Made by a program: the position numbers and the translations under genes. 64,000 bases of DNA, from NCBI GenBank assembly GCA_008508345.1, contig QNGE01002374.1, forward strand, positions 52,985 to 116,984, given 5' to 3'. Origin of the DNA: Paragonimus westermani. Its lineage: Eukaryota > Platyhelminthes > Trematoda > Plagiorchiida > Troglotrematidae. Below the pieces are notes generated by a model. It worked only from the letters and a program-made list of their open reading frames with translations, had not been told where the DNA came from and made no database searches. This document shows, piece after piece, positions 1-11,764 of this stretch. The stretch's first letter is position 1, and every line of letters starts with the position of its first letter.

Positions 1-321
1 GATTCGACTGTGTGTAACACTGTGGCTGTTGGATGTGCACCACTAACGTACATTTACAGGACTGACATTTAAGTTTTGCGATTCTTTGCATATGGGACGA
101 TCTGAAAGTTCCTTGTGGATGCAGAACTACAGTCTCCTGTGAAAGATGTTCTTGACAAACAGCTCCATTGTTGATTGTGTGTTTAATTGCTCTAGGCCGT
201 TCAGATTTGTTGCTTTATTTGAGTTTGCACGCCGTCAATTTGTGATGATGTTGGATTTTCAGCAGGTTTATTCGGACCTTAGAAATATGTTTTTCATCGG
301 GCTTTTATAATTACATAGGGT
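1..321. other. left edge, no gene recognised
   Basis: I see no recognisable coding region or repeat in this stretch. If the minus-strand receptor gene continues leftward, this could be part of one of its introns. Confidence 0.4.
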
Positions 322-450
322 ACATGCGTTTTATATAGGAAAAACTGAGCAAGTCAAATGGGTCATTAAGATCATAGGCATGGGGCGGATGACAGTCTAT
401 TGGAGGGGGGTGGGAGTGTTGGCGAATGTGTTGCACTGTTACGCGTGCCA
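322..450 (-). repeat. left inverted copy of the Penelope-like terminal repeat
   Basis: This is the reverse complement of 910-1038 with a few substitutions and a short indel near the GGTCATTAAG segment. It joins directly onto the nuclease fragment with no reverse transcriptase between them. Confidence 0.75.
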
Positions 451-483
451 CACCTCAAAGATAGTTTGCCTAGGTTTTCCTCG

Positions 484-819
484 TCCTTTTGTGTTTATCA
501 TCTCACCTGTTGTTGTCAAGCAGGTTACGTTGGGAGAACCACAAGACGGCTATCTGAAAGGATTCGTGAACACCTCCCGAAATGGCTTCGCAACGGTTCG
601 ATAAAGCCCATTGCCAGTGAAATCGGTTCCCACTTTATTGACACCGGTCACCAAATTGATCCAGATGAAGCCTTCCGAGTTATCTACAAGGTTCGTCAAT
701 CTCACTCCAGAGCTGTCAGGTTGCGACTGTTATCAACGGCCGAGGCTATTGCCATCAGACTCTACAACCCCTGTGTGTGTGCCCAAAAACAGTTCGTGCA
801 AACCCTACATCTCCCTTGG
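484..819 (+). pseudogene. Penelope-like GIY-YIG endonuclease domain fragment
   Basis: The translation contains a GYVGRTTRRLSERIREH segment, the YIG half and following Arg-rich helix of the GIY-YIG nuclease fold. Farther on is AEAIAIRLYNP and a tail ending LHLPW. Penelope-like retroelements carry this nuclease downstream of their reverse transcriptase and use it to nick target DNA. The frame stays open through the fragment but there is no upstream RT, so it is not an autonomous element. A second, more decayed copy of the same C-terminal part lies at 49411-49620. Confidence 0.75.
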
Positions 820-909
820 TCAACTATTTCACAGCCACTTGAAACTCAAGCAAGCGTGAACCACTTGACACCGACGACTGCATATCTCAGAACTCATTAT
901 CTCACGGTC

Positions 910-1038
910 GGCACGCGTAACAGTGCAACACATTCGCCAACACTCCCACCCCCCTCCAATAGACTGTCATCCGCCCCATGCCTATGATCTTAATGACCTC
1001 TTAATGACTTGCTCCAGTTTTTCCTATATAAAACATGT
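910..1038 (+). repeat. right copy of the Penelope-like terminal repeat
   Basis: This sits downstream of the nuclease fragment and pairs with 322-450 as an inverted repeat. It holds a C-rich block and a CCTATATAAAAC element that could be a remnant promoter. Confidence 0.75.
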
Positions 1039-3280
1039 TTTTATGAATCATTTGTTTCATTTCCCCATCTGCCAAGCTCTCAAGGTTATTGATATGTTAT
1101 GTGAAAAATGGAGATGAGAAACAGAACGTAATTTGTATTTCGTGAGGTCGTAAGTCATGCGTCGACATCACAACAAACCACAATCTGATTATTTACTAGT
1201 TCACAACAGTACACTCTACTCTCATTCAATATGAGCAGAATTTGCAAATTATCTGCTAAAGCATGGATTTTTGTCGACAGTGGGAATGAATTCCCGCTTC
1301 ATTTGAATTAATGAACAAACATACACCCAATTCTTGATTCACGTGGCAGCTATCAATAAGAGCTGGTTCGCTATGACCTCCCTTGGAAATCTCTAAGCAT
1401 ACGCATATTTTTTAGATGTATTGGTTTTTGTAGACCGTAGTGAAACCGCGTTAGCCGGTGCAAAGATAAATTTTGTTTCACAAAATATTTACCAATCAGA
1501 AAATTTCTCCGAATTAAGTTTATTTCGGGCGACTACAACTGATTTATTGTGAAAGAACCATTAAACTAGTTTCCAAACGGTTACATGAAGAGCATGACTA
1601 GTTGATCTGGAATACTCCAAATACATCGTTTTTGATTCACTCAGTTCGGTTTATCGTTACAAATCAGATGGGTGATAATAGACGCACGTGTTCTCATGTT
1701 ATGACATTAACTCAGCAAGTTTACCATGTTGTCTTTCACAACAGTATTCAGAGGCAATCAACTGAGTTTCATTATAGGGTATGAAAGAGTTTAACTGTGT
1801 TACAGTCTGTTTTCGAATCGTAGTTATTCACGTTAAGAAGCGACTAGAAGTTAGGTAAATTCTAAAAATTTCCTTGCTAGCCTTACGACATCGACATTTG
1901 AAAGGTTCCAAGCAGTCTGAATGGCTGTTTCCGTTTGCGTAGCATGACTAGTCTACGATACACAGCCTTACCAATTTTTGCAGTGAGACTGGAAACTTGT
2001 TTAGCTCTGATGCAAACGTTAAAACATGCAGAATCCTGCCATGATCTCGTGAACCTCTTTTTGGTCAGTGAACTGATTGCCACTAAAGACCTTTCAAGTA
2101 CGAACGAGATTTGCAAAATCTTAATAGATTAGAGAAAGCTGACAAACAGATCAACCCACAAGAATTTTCCGTGTGAAATGACTTTTGTGGAAACATTTGC
2201 ATTTTTTCTCACTAAACGGTCTTTGTAACAGTCCTACCTCTTGAAAAATTCTATTTACCCGATACATGGGATTATTGTTAAACTACTAATCCGCAAAAAT
2301 AAGTAGGAACAAGTAAACGCATCCCTCTTTTTACTTTTGTTGGGTCGTTTGATTGTTCGTGATGGATGCTGATTTATTAATGAAGTTATCTACATTTACC
2401 CATGAGTATTTCCGGTTGGGAAATAGGTTTGGAAATAGATAGTTCCACGAGCGAATTATACAAGGTTGCGACTAATGTTGACAAACTGATCCGTTAATTT
2501 TTGGATGAAAACTAGTTCATTTTGTCACCAGCAAATTCGCAGCGACAGTTGCAATGCGTCCGTCTCTGACGGATTGAAAACTCAGCAGCGGACATCAGAC
2601 TCTAAGAATCGTAGTGGGCCTTCAGGAAGAGATAAATTCACACTAAAATTGACAGCATAATTAACGAAACAGCAAAACCTAACCCATGATCACCACCGGA
2701 CAATAATATTTTTGAGTAGCTATAAGCACTTAGACAGACTTTCATGAGCAAAAATGTTCCAGTTTAAACATACCAGCCGGCAAAGTGTTTTGTGGAACTG
2801 TGCATTTACTTTTTTAGTCTTTTAGGCAAAAATCTGGTCTGATCTCATTTTTTTTAACTCACTTGCTTAGGGTTGATGAACAGAAGTGTGCAGACCATTC
2901 AGTTCTGAATTCACTTTCCTGTCAGATGTAATATAACATAAACTGACCACCCCAAGGGCAAGAGTAGGGAGGAGTGGGCAAGCATTTTTCAAATCTGCCC
3001 TCTCTTATCCCTTGTTATGTAAACGGAAACAGAAATTTGTTCAGATGGCTTGGAGCTTAAGCTAAATCGACAGTTGCAAGTCTGACTGGCAGTTCAAAAC
3101 CACTGGTTTAACTACGCATCAACCTGTTCACAAGTATTCGTTTGTGTTGATAAGCAGCAATCATATCACAATTAAAATTCATGATGATTAAGATAACCGA
3201 CCAGCTTAGTTCACACAATAAAAATATACATAGTTCGATGTTCGTTGAATTTCTAATTACGTTCCGTGGGCACTACTTAC
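1039..3280. other. no gene recognised; possible intron of the receptor gene
   Basis: The membrane-spanning exon at 3365-3281 ends with a good GTAAGT donor, so the receptor gene should continue below 3281. I scanned the minus strand and found no exon resembling a kinase-homology or cyclase domain. Open frames near 1883-2132 on both strands show no family resemblance. Confidence 0.4.
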
Positions 3281-3365
3281 CGTGACAGGAAGAATACAAC
3301 CAAAGCGAACACCACCACGGCAGTCAGAATTGACATGAACACAAGGGCCAGAATGATGCCATTAT
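3281..3365 (-). CDS. receptor exon 4: transmembrane segment
   Basis: The acceptor is TTCTTACAG and the donor is GTAAGT. Joined in phase 1 to the previous exon, it encodes DNGIILALVFMSILTAVVVF and then ALVVFFLSR, a single strongly hydrophobic helix followed by an Arg stop-transfer residue. It ends in phase 2, so at least one further coding exon must exist. Confidence 0.75.
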
Positions 3366-3477
3366 CTGTAAGAAGTGAAGGTTCGCTTTTTAAGAATAGT
3401 GTTGTTATATCACATTCACGCAGACCATGAGTTATAGATTTATAGAACACACGACCATAACTTATACACCGTCGCTT

Positions 3478-3516
<39 letters not shown>

Positions 3517-3568
3517 NGACCATGAGTTATAGATTTATAGAACACACGACCATAACTTATACACCGTC

Positions 3569-3614
<46 letters not shown>

Positions 3615-6600
3615 TTCAGCTTTGTTTATCTAACCTTCGGAACAAGCACTCAGTTGCTCGTCATTCATGACTTACCAGGAACACATGTAGATAAGATATT
3701 GTTTACATCCCCAGCGTCTGGGCTCCAAACCATTGTAGTCAAGTTTCGAATAGTGTTGTAGGGCCATGAGACAAGAGCCACTTTGGTGAAAGTCACTTCT
3801 GTGGATCCTTTTGGAGTGTTTGGTATGAGTAAATTGAAATCCAGTGCAGTATCTACTTGCTTGTTAGATTTTCCGAAGGTCGTCACCACGGTCGTTGTAC
3901 TTGTAATCGGAACACGTACAATGGCTCCTTCAAGCAAACCAAAGAAGCCTTTAGTGTGTGGCACGTTACCGGCTGCACTACGTTGTTTCGCAATTTGGAT
4001 TGCCATTCCAACAGCGAAATCGAGCGCCAGGAAAATTTTCTCGGATTATGAAAGCAGAAACGGAATACCTGGTTAGCTTTCATTAGAAGTTACTTGTACA
4101 CCCAATTTGTAAAAAACGCTACTCCTTGAGTTTAGTCATCGTGTTTCACGTTTGTTGGGTTGAATCAGCGGGGGGAGAGAAGTTCATATTGCAACGGGTC
4201 AACTGAAGGTAATTTTCTTCTAAGCAATTTGAATATAACGGTTTCGTAAAGCACCAGAAGCTTCAGGGCCACTTTAGAATATACCAAACGAAACGTATCA
4301 CCCACTTTTGTTTTACGGATTACAGATGAACTAGCAGTCCGAACTGAGCTGAAATGATTAGTTTGCACCGACTAGAAAACAACCTTTCTTCACAGAGTTA
4401 TCTTGTTCGCACAGGCACTTGTGTAGAATATTTTGCACTGAGCAGAAGATTATCGGGTTATGGTGAAGTTTTCATTTGTTTCAGAAGGAGTAATTGAAGA
4501 ATGAACACAAAGTCATTAAGTGTGCGTTATTTTGAAGAGTTATCTGATAAGACAATGTCTGATTCCGTAATTTACCCGACGATCAAGACGTTTTTGCACG
4601 GATGACTGTCGTAAGGTGAGATCCTGTCTTCAAGTAATTAGTAATACAAATAACTTGGTGGAAGTCATTGCTGGTTACAAGACTCCACGGTTCACGTCTT
4701 GACTACACCGTACTTTATCAAGATTTTCGTGATGATTCAATATCGCTCGATCGTGATTTAAAATCTTGGACAAGCAAGCGTCAATTTCGAATCGCGTTAC
4801 TTGAGTGAAGAGGACAACCAAATCAGAACGCTAAAATTGTGGATGATAAATCTGTTCTGCGCTAGTGAAAATTTTTAACCAATAATTATGGTGAATTAGC
4901 ACTTATTACACTCATGAATAAATGCAGTAAAAATACGACAGGTTACAAGAGTGAATCCAGACCGATTAATCAGAAACGCCATCATAGAGAACAATTACTA
5001 AGTATATGATTACACACACACACACAGTGGAATCAATCAGATCATAGTTGCACAAGAAATGTGTGAAATGGTATTTCGACTCATCCGTGACATTCTCTGA
5101 GAGTGTATGTTAAACATATCTAGGCTTGTTCACGGACGATCAAATAAGAAACCGTCTAAAAATACTTGGAACAAACATTCTAGTAAAACGTTGACACGAA
5201 TATAAATCAGCTGCAGGTAGGTACTTGCTGAACATTTTCTAACAACTACCTGATAGTATACGATTCAATTATTTGCGGAAAACTTTTTGTCAATAATTGA
5301 AATAGTTGGTTGTCTCAGATGTTTTGTTTACGTTGCAGTTCTCAAAACTTCAATAAATATTCCGTATAATAATTGTATTTACTGAATGAATGATTTAGTG
5401 AACAATTACAACTAGTTGCCAACTGTTGAATCTTTGTTTGAACAGATTGCAACAACTTGCCGTAGCCAATTTAAAAGACAACAGAAGACACTCCTCGATT
5501 TGGTGCAGTTGGTATTGCGTTTGTTAATCAGTTACTAACCTGTTACTGTTACAACCATTTTATTTTGCAACTAGCCCTCGAATAAGTTGCGTCAAAAACG
5601 TCGCGTGGAGTATCTAATTATTACTTGGGTTGTAGCACCACAATAATTTAGTGAATCTGTACTTGTGTCTATCTCTGTTTCATCAGTCTCGAATAAAGTT
5701 TTCCTATTTGGGAGCTCTTAGCAACTTTAGTTCCATTGCACGCTAAGATTCTCAATGGCTTTTCACTGATGAATATTATTCGACAGATATTCTGTTTTAC
5801 AAAGCTGATTAATGAGTGACAGTTAATCAACTTTGACCCAAAAACAAATACTCGTATGCTGTTAGATGGGATACACGAGATTTTATACTATCACGAATAA
5901 TCTGTTCACGATATACAGATCGAAAATACTCGTGCTTCTCATACCATTTTACTTCTGACCTAGGCGCCTTTCACGCCGAGCAAATAGATCGTAAATTCAA
6001 AACCATCTTTGCCATTTTTGCTTAGCTGTATGGATACGAATGTACGCAGTCATAGAAAGGTGTACCAATTTGAAAGTTTTTAGTACGCCAGATAGGAGCT
6101 CAGGTCAAGTTTCGGGGATGTCAGTTCTTCAAAAGATTATATATTTTTAAAGCGACCAATACGTTTCATTCGACGAACAGGAACACATGTATGTTTACCG
6201 AGCCATTCAAAATAGATCTTACACCGTTCTGCTACCAAAACCGGGATCCCAACATAGAAGGTTACCTATCAAGTAACATGTGTACTTTCATGTCCAGCAC
6301 CTAGGTTGTCATATCAAGTTCGCCCATTTCTCAGAGTTGTCGAACTACGTAACGAATGCAAGAGAGCCATGTGACTTTAACACAGTATAGCAGAGATATT
6401 TGACAATAGGAACCTTGGTTTTGTCAGGAGTCATAACGACAAACTTAGCAAATTTCTAGGGGTAAATTAATAAAGGATTCAGCGACGTTTTACCAATGCG
6501 CTGGAGTATTCGCTTTCATTCATTTTTTGAAGTTAAGGGAGTTCTTCCCAGGGACAGTTATCAAAACCGAAACCTGTATTATGGTTGTCATTCTACCAAT

Positions 6601-9600
6601 AGCAGTTTTAAGTTCGAACACCGCCTAACTTAAAGTATTTATTTAGATCAAGAGTGTATAAGCGATGAAACACTTACTTCATTTTCTGTCGGTCCACTCA
6701 CCGGCAGCTCCGTTTCATAAGGACAAGGAACAAGAAGCAGGAGTGCATTCTGGAACATTCGTAGTGAGGCTTGCGTGGCTATCACACTCCGCCAAACTCG
6801 AGTCACATCTTGGGCAAACAGCGCGTAGTCGAACACGATAAGCGGACGGGCGCCAATCCACTTTGGTGCAACTTGATTGACAGCCAAAAGAAACGGTGCC
6901 ACTGTGATCAGCTGACTAAGCATAACGCAAGCTGTGAAAGGAAAAGGTAACGGGTGTTATCTGAGACAAGTAGTCGCAAGTCTGAATTAATGAATGTTTC
7001 GTCTGCATCAAGCCGTACTATCTACGAAGTCCACATTATTCTGAACCCCTCACTGTTAACTGCGATTTGGACGAGCAGAAGATTCATTCGATAAAACAAC
7101 TTGACTGTTTTTTTAAACAACTTGTAAGCAGATGGTTTTGACATCCGGTAGAACAGTCAGGCAGTTTGTTAACTTGTGACATGAAGAAGTATTTTTTAAT
7201 TATTCATTCAACTAACTTACCCAAACAACAGGAAGACGATATTTTCGTTTTATTGTAATATCTGTGAAGAAGTTAGAGTTTGTAACAATCTTTCATCCTA
7301 GTGAAATTCTGGCTGCTCAGAGCTAAAAGCAAACAGTCACATCAAGTGTTTTTTGGTTTGCGTCCTGAACCTTTGAATGATTTTACAGATTTTCTAAAAC
7401 AGGCTCAAAGGGCTGAACGATGAGGTTTTGCTAAACATCGGAAAATTATGACTGCTAATTTCTTAATAAATCTGTTTGTCCCTGTCTGTAAAGAAGTGTA
7501 ACATTTTGTTACTGGTAACAAAAATTTTCAAAGCCAAAACGAGGTGAGGCTTGAAGTGTGTACGTCGTGAAAGTGGATAACAGACAGCCCGTCGATACTT
7601 GCAGAATATCAGATGACGCACAGAGACATACTACTAGATGAATAATAATAATTTGCCGATGACTTCATACTTTATTCTAGGTAGTGTCCCGATTATGAAG
7701 ATTCCCGAAAGCGTACGATTTATAGATAGAATCTGCGGATAGTCAGGCTCCGTGGAGTTGGTGGTGCTGGTTTGTTCTAGTTTCCAGTGTAGTGCAGAAA
7801 TACGGAGTTTTCATTTCCCCCTTTTCTTCGTTAGAACTGATAGCTTATAGCGGAGGACATTTGTGTAAAGCGCAAGATCCAATTAATACTACCGGTTGTG
7901 AGAAACTTTAACTAAAATATCCAGCTTGCTCTACTGATGTAGCTATGGGTCAGTTCGATCAATGTTAACATTTGCATTTAGTCGTAACTGAGATACCACT
8001 TACCTAGAAGGCATGGCTAAACTACCTACGAAACTGTTGAGTGAGCAAAAAACGCATAATATAAAACTAAGTTGTTATTCTGTTTGATTAACTTAGACCT
8101 TTTGGTAAAGATGAACGTTTTCTGCGAAGGATTGATATCTGTCAGCGATTTTTTTATGTGCATATGTGGCAAGATCACGGAAATTAATCGTGGGAAGTTT
8201 GAAAAATTAGTATCGTGAGTGTATTGTATAGTTATCACCCTTCACCACTATTAATATCAAAACCATACGCTGTAATTCGGTCTTTTCCTTAACGGTATCG
8301 GACCAGTTGTGCGTATGAATGTCCAAGAGTAGTAACTTTTTGAAAGGCTGCCCTTGATAGCTACGGTTTTTCCAAGGTGGCCGTTTATCAAACAGGAAGC
8401 CGTCTACACAAATTCAGTTAGAGACCAGATTTCTGCTCAACTTTCTTAACGGATGTATGGCGAACTTCTCATATCACAGGGTATTCCTTAAAATAGTACA
8501 TCGGTTTGTTAAACATGGCCTATGGTCTTACATTTGATGACTTTTGTGAGTTTGTGCGCAAAATCTCCAAAACCTTGAGTGTTCATGCAATAAACTCATG
8601 TAGCTATATGTTCGTCTTCAGAAAGCGAGTGTTGACCATTGAGATTTCCATGGCCATTCACTAAACGCTAATTTCGACCAGGCTAGCTTTCACACATGTG
8701 GTCGAAGGATATGCATCTCTTTCATGATTCATCTCGGCCTAGGGTAACTTTTAACTATTAATTATGAGCACCGTGACTATTTGAAATAAAAAGTAAACTT
8801 GTTCACAAAGGTTGCTTAATGCATATTTCACATGCCGATCACAAACGTGCTTTTGCCTCATCTCCGAGGTCCCGACAAACCGAGCATTTCCAGCCACATG
8901 TAACAGGCCGAATGACTTAGATGATATTAGAACGTCTACAGCTTAAATGCAAAATAAGCCAAGCCATCTGTGGTGAGATCTTGGTCACAAACTCAAATCA
9001 ATAACAGTTGTACCGTTGAGATTCACAGTAAGTGATAACCAACAGGTCAATTACGTTTTTGTCCTACTTCATTGTAATTAATTCGAAAAATGAATTAGTC
9101 AGCAGTATTAAGTGATCGCTGGTTTGCGTCACGTGCAAAGGGTATTATGCACAACCACTGTATATCAGCAGGGACTACGGAAAATTCTGTTTGCCTCTGC
9201 ACTCAAGATTGGCTGCTATGAAAGTGAATGATACAGTTGGTCACAGTGTCCTCATTTGCATAGATTTTTCAGCCTGCTTTTTTTCAAATTAAAGCTCACT
9301 ACTAAAGTTCCGCGTCCGTCAGAGCGCGTAGTGCATGTCTTTGTCACTACCAGGACACACTCTTAGGTTACGCTGCCATGACGCAACCAGGCTGAATACA
9401 GTAACGACTTAGGCAGAGCGTTCGACCTCAATATTTCTTTTGTGACTGTCTTGAGGTGATTAGTTTGGTGGTCAACAAGGTTGATTCGGAAACAATACCG
9501 GATTCTAAACCCAGAACATGCCAAGAATATACAATACTGATAAACTTTAAAATGATCGAACTCCACCTCTACTGCTTATTTCCGAAGGATGCTGGACCGG

Positions 9601-11764
9601 CGATAAATACAAATATAAAGTTTGCAATTGTTTTCGGGTGATTTCTAACCGGAAGGCTGTCAGGTCTTTGACTAGTCACCGGATCCAAGCAGAATCACTT
9701 AGCAGAAAGTGAACGTGGTACCGTTTGATCTGTCCATTATTGTGTAAAACACAACTTGGTTGAAATAACTTGAAAACCAGTACAGTTTGATCAGAATATG
9801 TAACTTCGTAAAGACGTTCTCTTAAACCCTATTTTTTATAAACAGCACCGTAACAATTGGTCGCCCTTATTAGAACACATCCCTAGTTCATATTCTTGAT
9901 GTGACTGAATTCTGAACTTCTTTGCAACTTCCCTTTAAAATGTTTTCGGCAGGTTGCCATAAGCACTTAGCAGTAACAAAACGAGTGTCGTAATTATTTT
10001 TGAACGATTATCTAAATGAAAAATATGTCACAAAGTTGGGATATGTTTCAATTTATATATAACTGATTCATTTCTTTACGCACCTTTACGTTACTCATTA
10101 AACTGGAATTTCACCTCGTGTTCCATAAAAGGCATTTGGTTTTACTTGAAGCAAAATTGGTTTTGTGAAACAAACTCAACTGCTTCAACTAGATCACTGG
10201 TAAACTGAACATTTGAGAAAAACCATGAATGAATTCTATGGAATGTGGCGTCCAGTTCCTACCACACCAAATATCTCGATGTTGGAGCTTCAGCATTAGT
10301 CATAATCACATTGACAGCAACAGTGCCGATAAGCAAACGTTTCAGTTAACAGCCAGTTAATCTACATTCACTTTAACAAGTTGCATGAATTTCATCTTTT
10401 CCTTAGAAACCTGTATTGATATATGTAAAGGGCAAAGATTTGTAATTAATTTTTCACTCCAAAGATTGATGTTTACGAATTAAAACTAGCTGGAATTCAG
10501 ACTCTAAACAGATTACGCTAAGCTTTGAAGGGAGTTTTCGGCAAACTGAGTATAACTCGGAAACGCTGATATTGGCAACGTTTTGAAAACGATCGACATC
10601 ATCCGATTTGAACGACCGGTTATTTATGTACATTTCATTTTTAATGGCAAGCAAATTAGCTTTCCAACCGAAAGAGGAATGGTTGGAACTGTTGCTTCAA
10701 TTCAAAAATTTGACGGCATCCTGTTTTTTAACTTGACAAGCGTTTCAGTTTCGCATACAAAAATCTCTGCTAACTGATGTGGCCTCTAGTTGAATATGCA
10801 ACTCCAAACAACAGATAAATATTCTCTTATTGTTTGCAGTTCTTCTACCTTAGTCTTTGAGCTGTGGATGAGAGTCTATCATATGTCCTTTTTGGGGATA
10901 TTTTGCAGCTGTCGAAAGCGCACTGTGATACTAAAACTCGTTTGAACGAAACCTACCCGTATAATTTTGGGAATCGGGCAGAATCACAGAAGTTACATTT
11001 ATACCTTGATCCCACCCGATAATATCTATAATTGATATAGAACTGTTCGCTGATTGACCTATTGCGTAGAATATATCTGTGGCCACATCTTTCATTAAGA
11101 ATCCAGGTTCGTTTTGATAAATAATCAGAATCTTTCTCCAGCCATAATTTTGTAAAATACTCCTCAAAACATCCGCTAACTGGAGAGAATTGAGTCCGAT
11201 TGAAAGGCTTCCAACGGAGTTAAAGTCCATGAGAGGCTGTTGCGTTAGATTGCAACTATCAGCTGTGTTTATCAGTGGACTGAAAAGATGGAGATGATGG
11301 TTCATCGGACACTGAAATCCAACTTGATAAACGTAAGCCGACAGGTTAGTTAGACAGTTAGCGCGTGCGCTGAGAATCGATGCTTCCATTTGGCTACACT
11401 GTGGAAGAAGCGTTGGACCGACGATTACCGTGTATAGGCCAGAGTTCCGAGGATCACTGGTAGCTGTTTGTTGGGCCTGGCTCAGCGCCTGGTTCACCTC
11501 GAACACTTCAGCTGATGTCACACTGCAGCTTCCGTTCAATGCTATCAGATTAGTTCGCAATGACGCCACTTGTTCGGGTGCATTGAGTTGTACAGCTTGT
11601 CTCACACTGGCAGCAAAGTCGAAAACATCTGTTGGTGCCAGGCACTTCATTTGCGGTATGATTATTTCAAGGCGTAATGGGATGTTCTGTGCACCGACCT
11701 GAGACAAGTAACTATTGTATGATAACACAACGGATATTGTGATAATTTTCAGCAAATCGTTCAT
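3281..11764 (-). CDS. receptor guanylyl cyclase-like gene, extracellular part (4 exons, 3' end missing)
   Basis: Four minus-strand exons join as 11764-10957, 6931-6678, 4039-3676 and 3365-3281. Each has a GT donor and AG acceptor and the splice phases agree (1, 0, 1), giving about 503 residues. The product begins with a hydrophobic signal peptide, continues with a periplasmic-binding-like ligand domain of the natriuretic peptide receptor family (IVGP, then YGWRKILIIY), has several N-glycosylation sites, and ends with one membrane helix. Known receptors with this layout bind a peptide ligand outside and carry a kinase-homology plus guanylyl cyclase domain inside. Those inner domains are not seen here, so the cyclase identity is inferred from the ectodomain; a receptor without cyclase is possible. 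Confidence 0.7.
3366..3675. repeat. AT microsatellite with one N and a 55-base duplication
   Basis: This lies in the intron between receptor exons 3 and 4. Two (AT)n tracts at about 3481-3516 and 3573-3611 each follow an identical 55-base segment (3423-3477 and 3518-3572). A single N is placed at 3517 between the first AT tract and the second copy. The layout suggests two reads or contigs of the same locus placed in tandem rather than a real duplication. Confidence 0.85.
3676..4039 (-). CDS. receptor exon 3: membrane-proximal ligand-binding region
   Basis: The acceptor is at ATAATCCGAG, followed by KIFLALDFAVGMAIQIAKQR. This matches the helix of periplasmic-binding receptors that normally reads like YDAVLLYALAL. 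The exon then covers the membrane-proximal strands with SWPYNTIRNLT and ends STCVPG before a GTAAGT donor. It starts in phase 0 and ends in phase 1, agreeing with both neighbours. Confidence 0.72.
4040..6677. other. receptor intron 2, no other gene seen
   Basis: A short (CA)n tract lies near 5011-5026. I found no other repeat or reading frame with family resemblance. Confidence 0.5.
6678..6931 (-). CDS. receptor exon 2: ligand-binding domain, middle part
   Basis: The acceptor CCTTTCACAG follows a clear pyrimidine tract and the donor is GTAAGT. The phase-1 join to exon 1 restores an Ala codon. The exon reads ACVMLSQLITVAPF, then VWRSVIATQASLRMFQNAL and CPYETELP. This corresponds to the second lobe of the natriuretic-receptor-type domain, where family members show hydrophobic strands and a cysteine pair. 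Confidence 0.7.
6932..10956. other. receptor intron 1, nothing recognised
   Basis: About 4 kb of AT-rich sequence between receptor exons 1 and 2. Short open frames near 8026-8238, 9363-9641 and 10454-10777 lack splice signals or family resemblance, and I treat them as chance. Confidence 0.5.
10957..11764 (-). CDS. receptor exon 1: signal peptide and N-terminal ligand-binding lobe
   Basis: This is the first coding exon, 269 codons, and the longest clean exon in the window. The chosen start gives MNDLLKIITISVVLSYN, a typical signal peptide likely cleaved after SQVGAQ. The mature part has TVIVGP, a cysteine-flanked loop, and then DVLRSILQNYGWRKILIIYQ, the hallmark strand and helix of the ANF-receptor ligand-binding family. 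N-glycosylation motifs (NLS, NLT, NSS, NVT, NYT) fit an extracellular domain. The donor GTAGGT follows NYT in phase 1. Confidence 0.78.

Larger units (their letters stand above)
322..1038 (+). mobile_element. Penelope-like element remnant bracketed by inverted repeats
   Basis: A GIY-YIG endonuclease fragment lies between two copies of a roughly 125-base sequence in opposite orientation, at 322-450 and about 910-1038. The reverse complement of the first copy matches the second almost base for base, including a run of C residues (CCCACCCCCCTCC on the right arm) and a TATATAAAA box near the outer edge. Penelope-like elements are known for terminal repeats that can sit in direct or inverted orientation. 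The reverse transcriptase that normally precedes the nuclease is absent, so this is an internally deleted copy. It could instead be a fold-back rearrangement. Confidence 0.7.

Noticed and set aside
1883..2132. Open frames on both strands as the next receptor exon
   Set aside because: No kinase-homology or cyclase motif is present, and splice phase does not support a join to the TM exon.
11430..11702. 90-codon plus-strand open frame
   Set aside because: It is antisense to receptor exon 1 and has no independent support.
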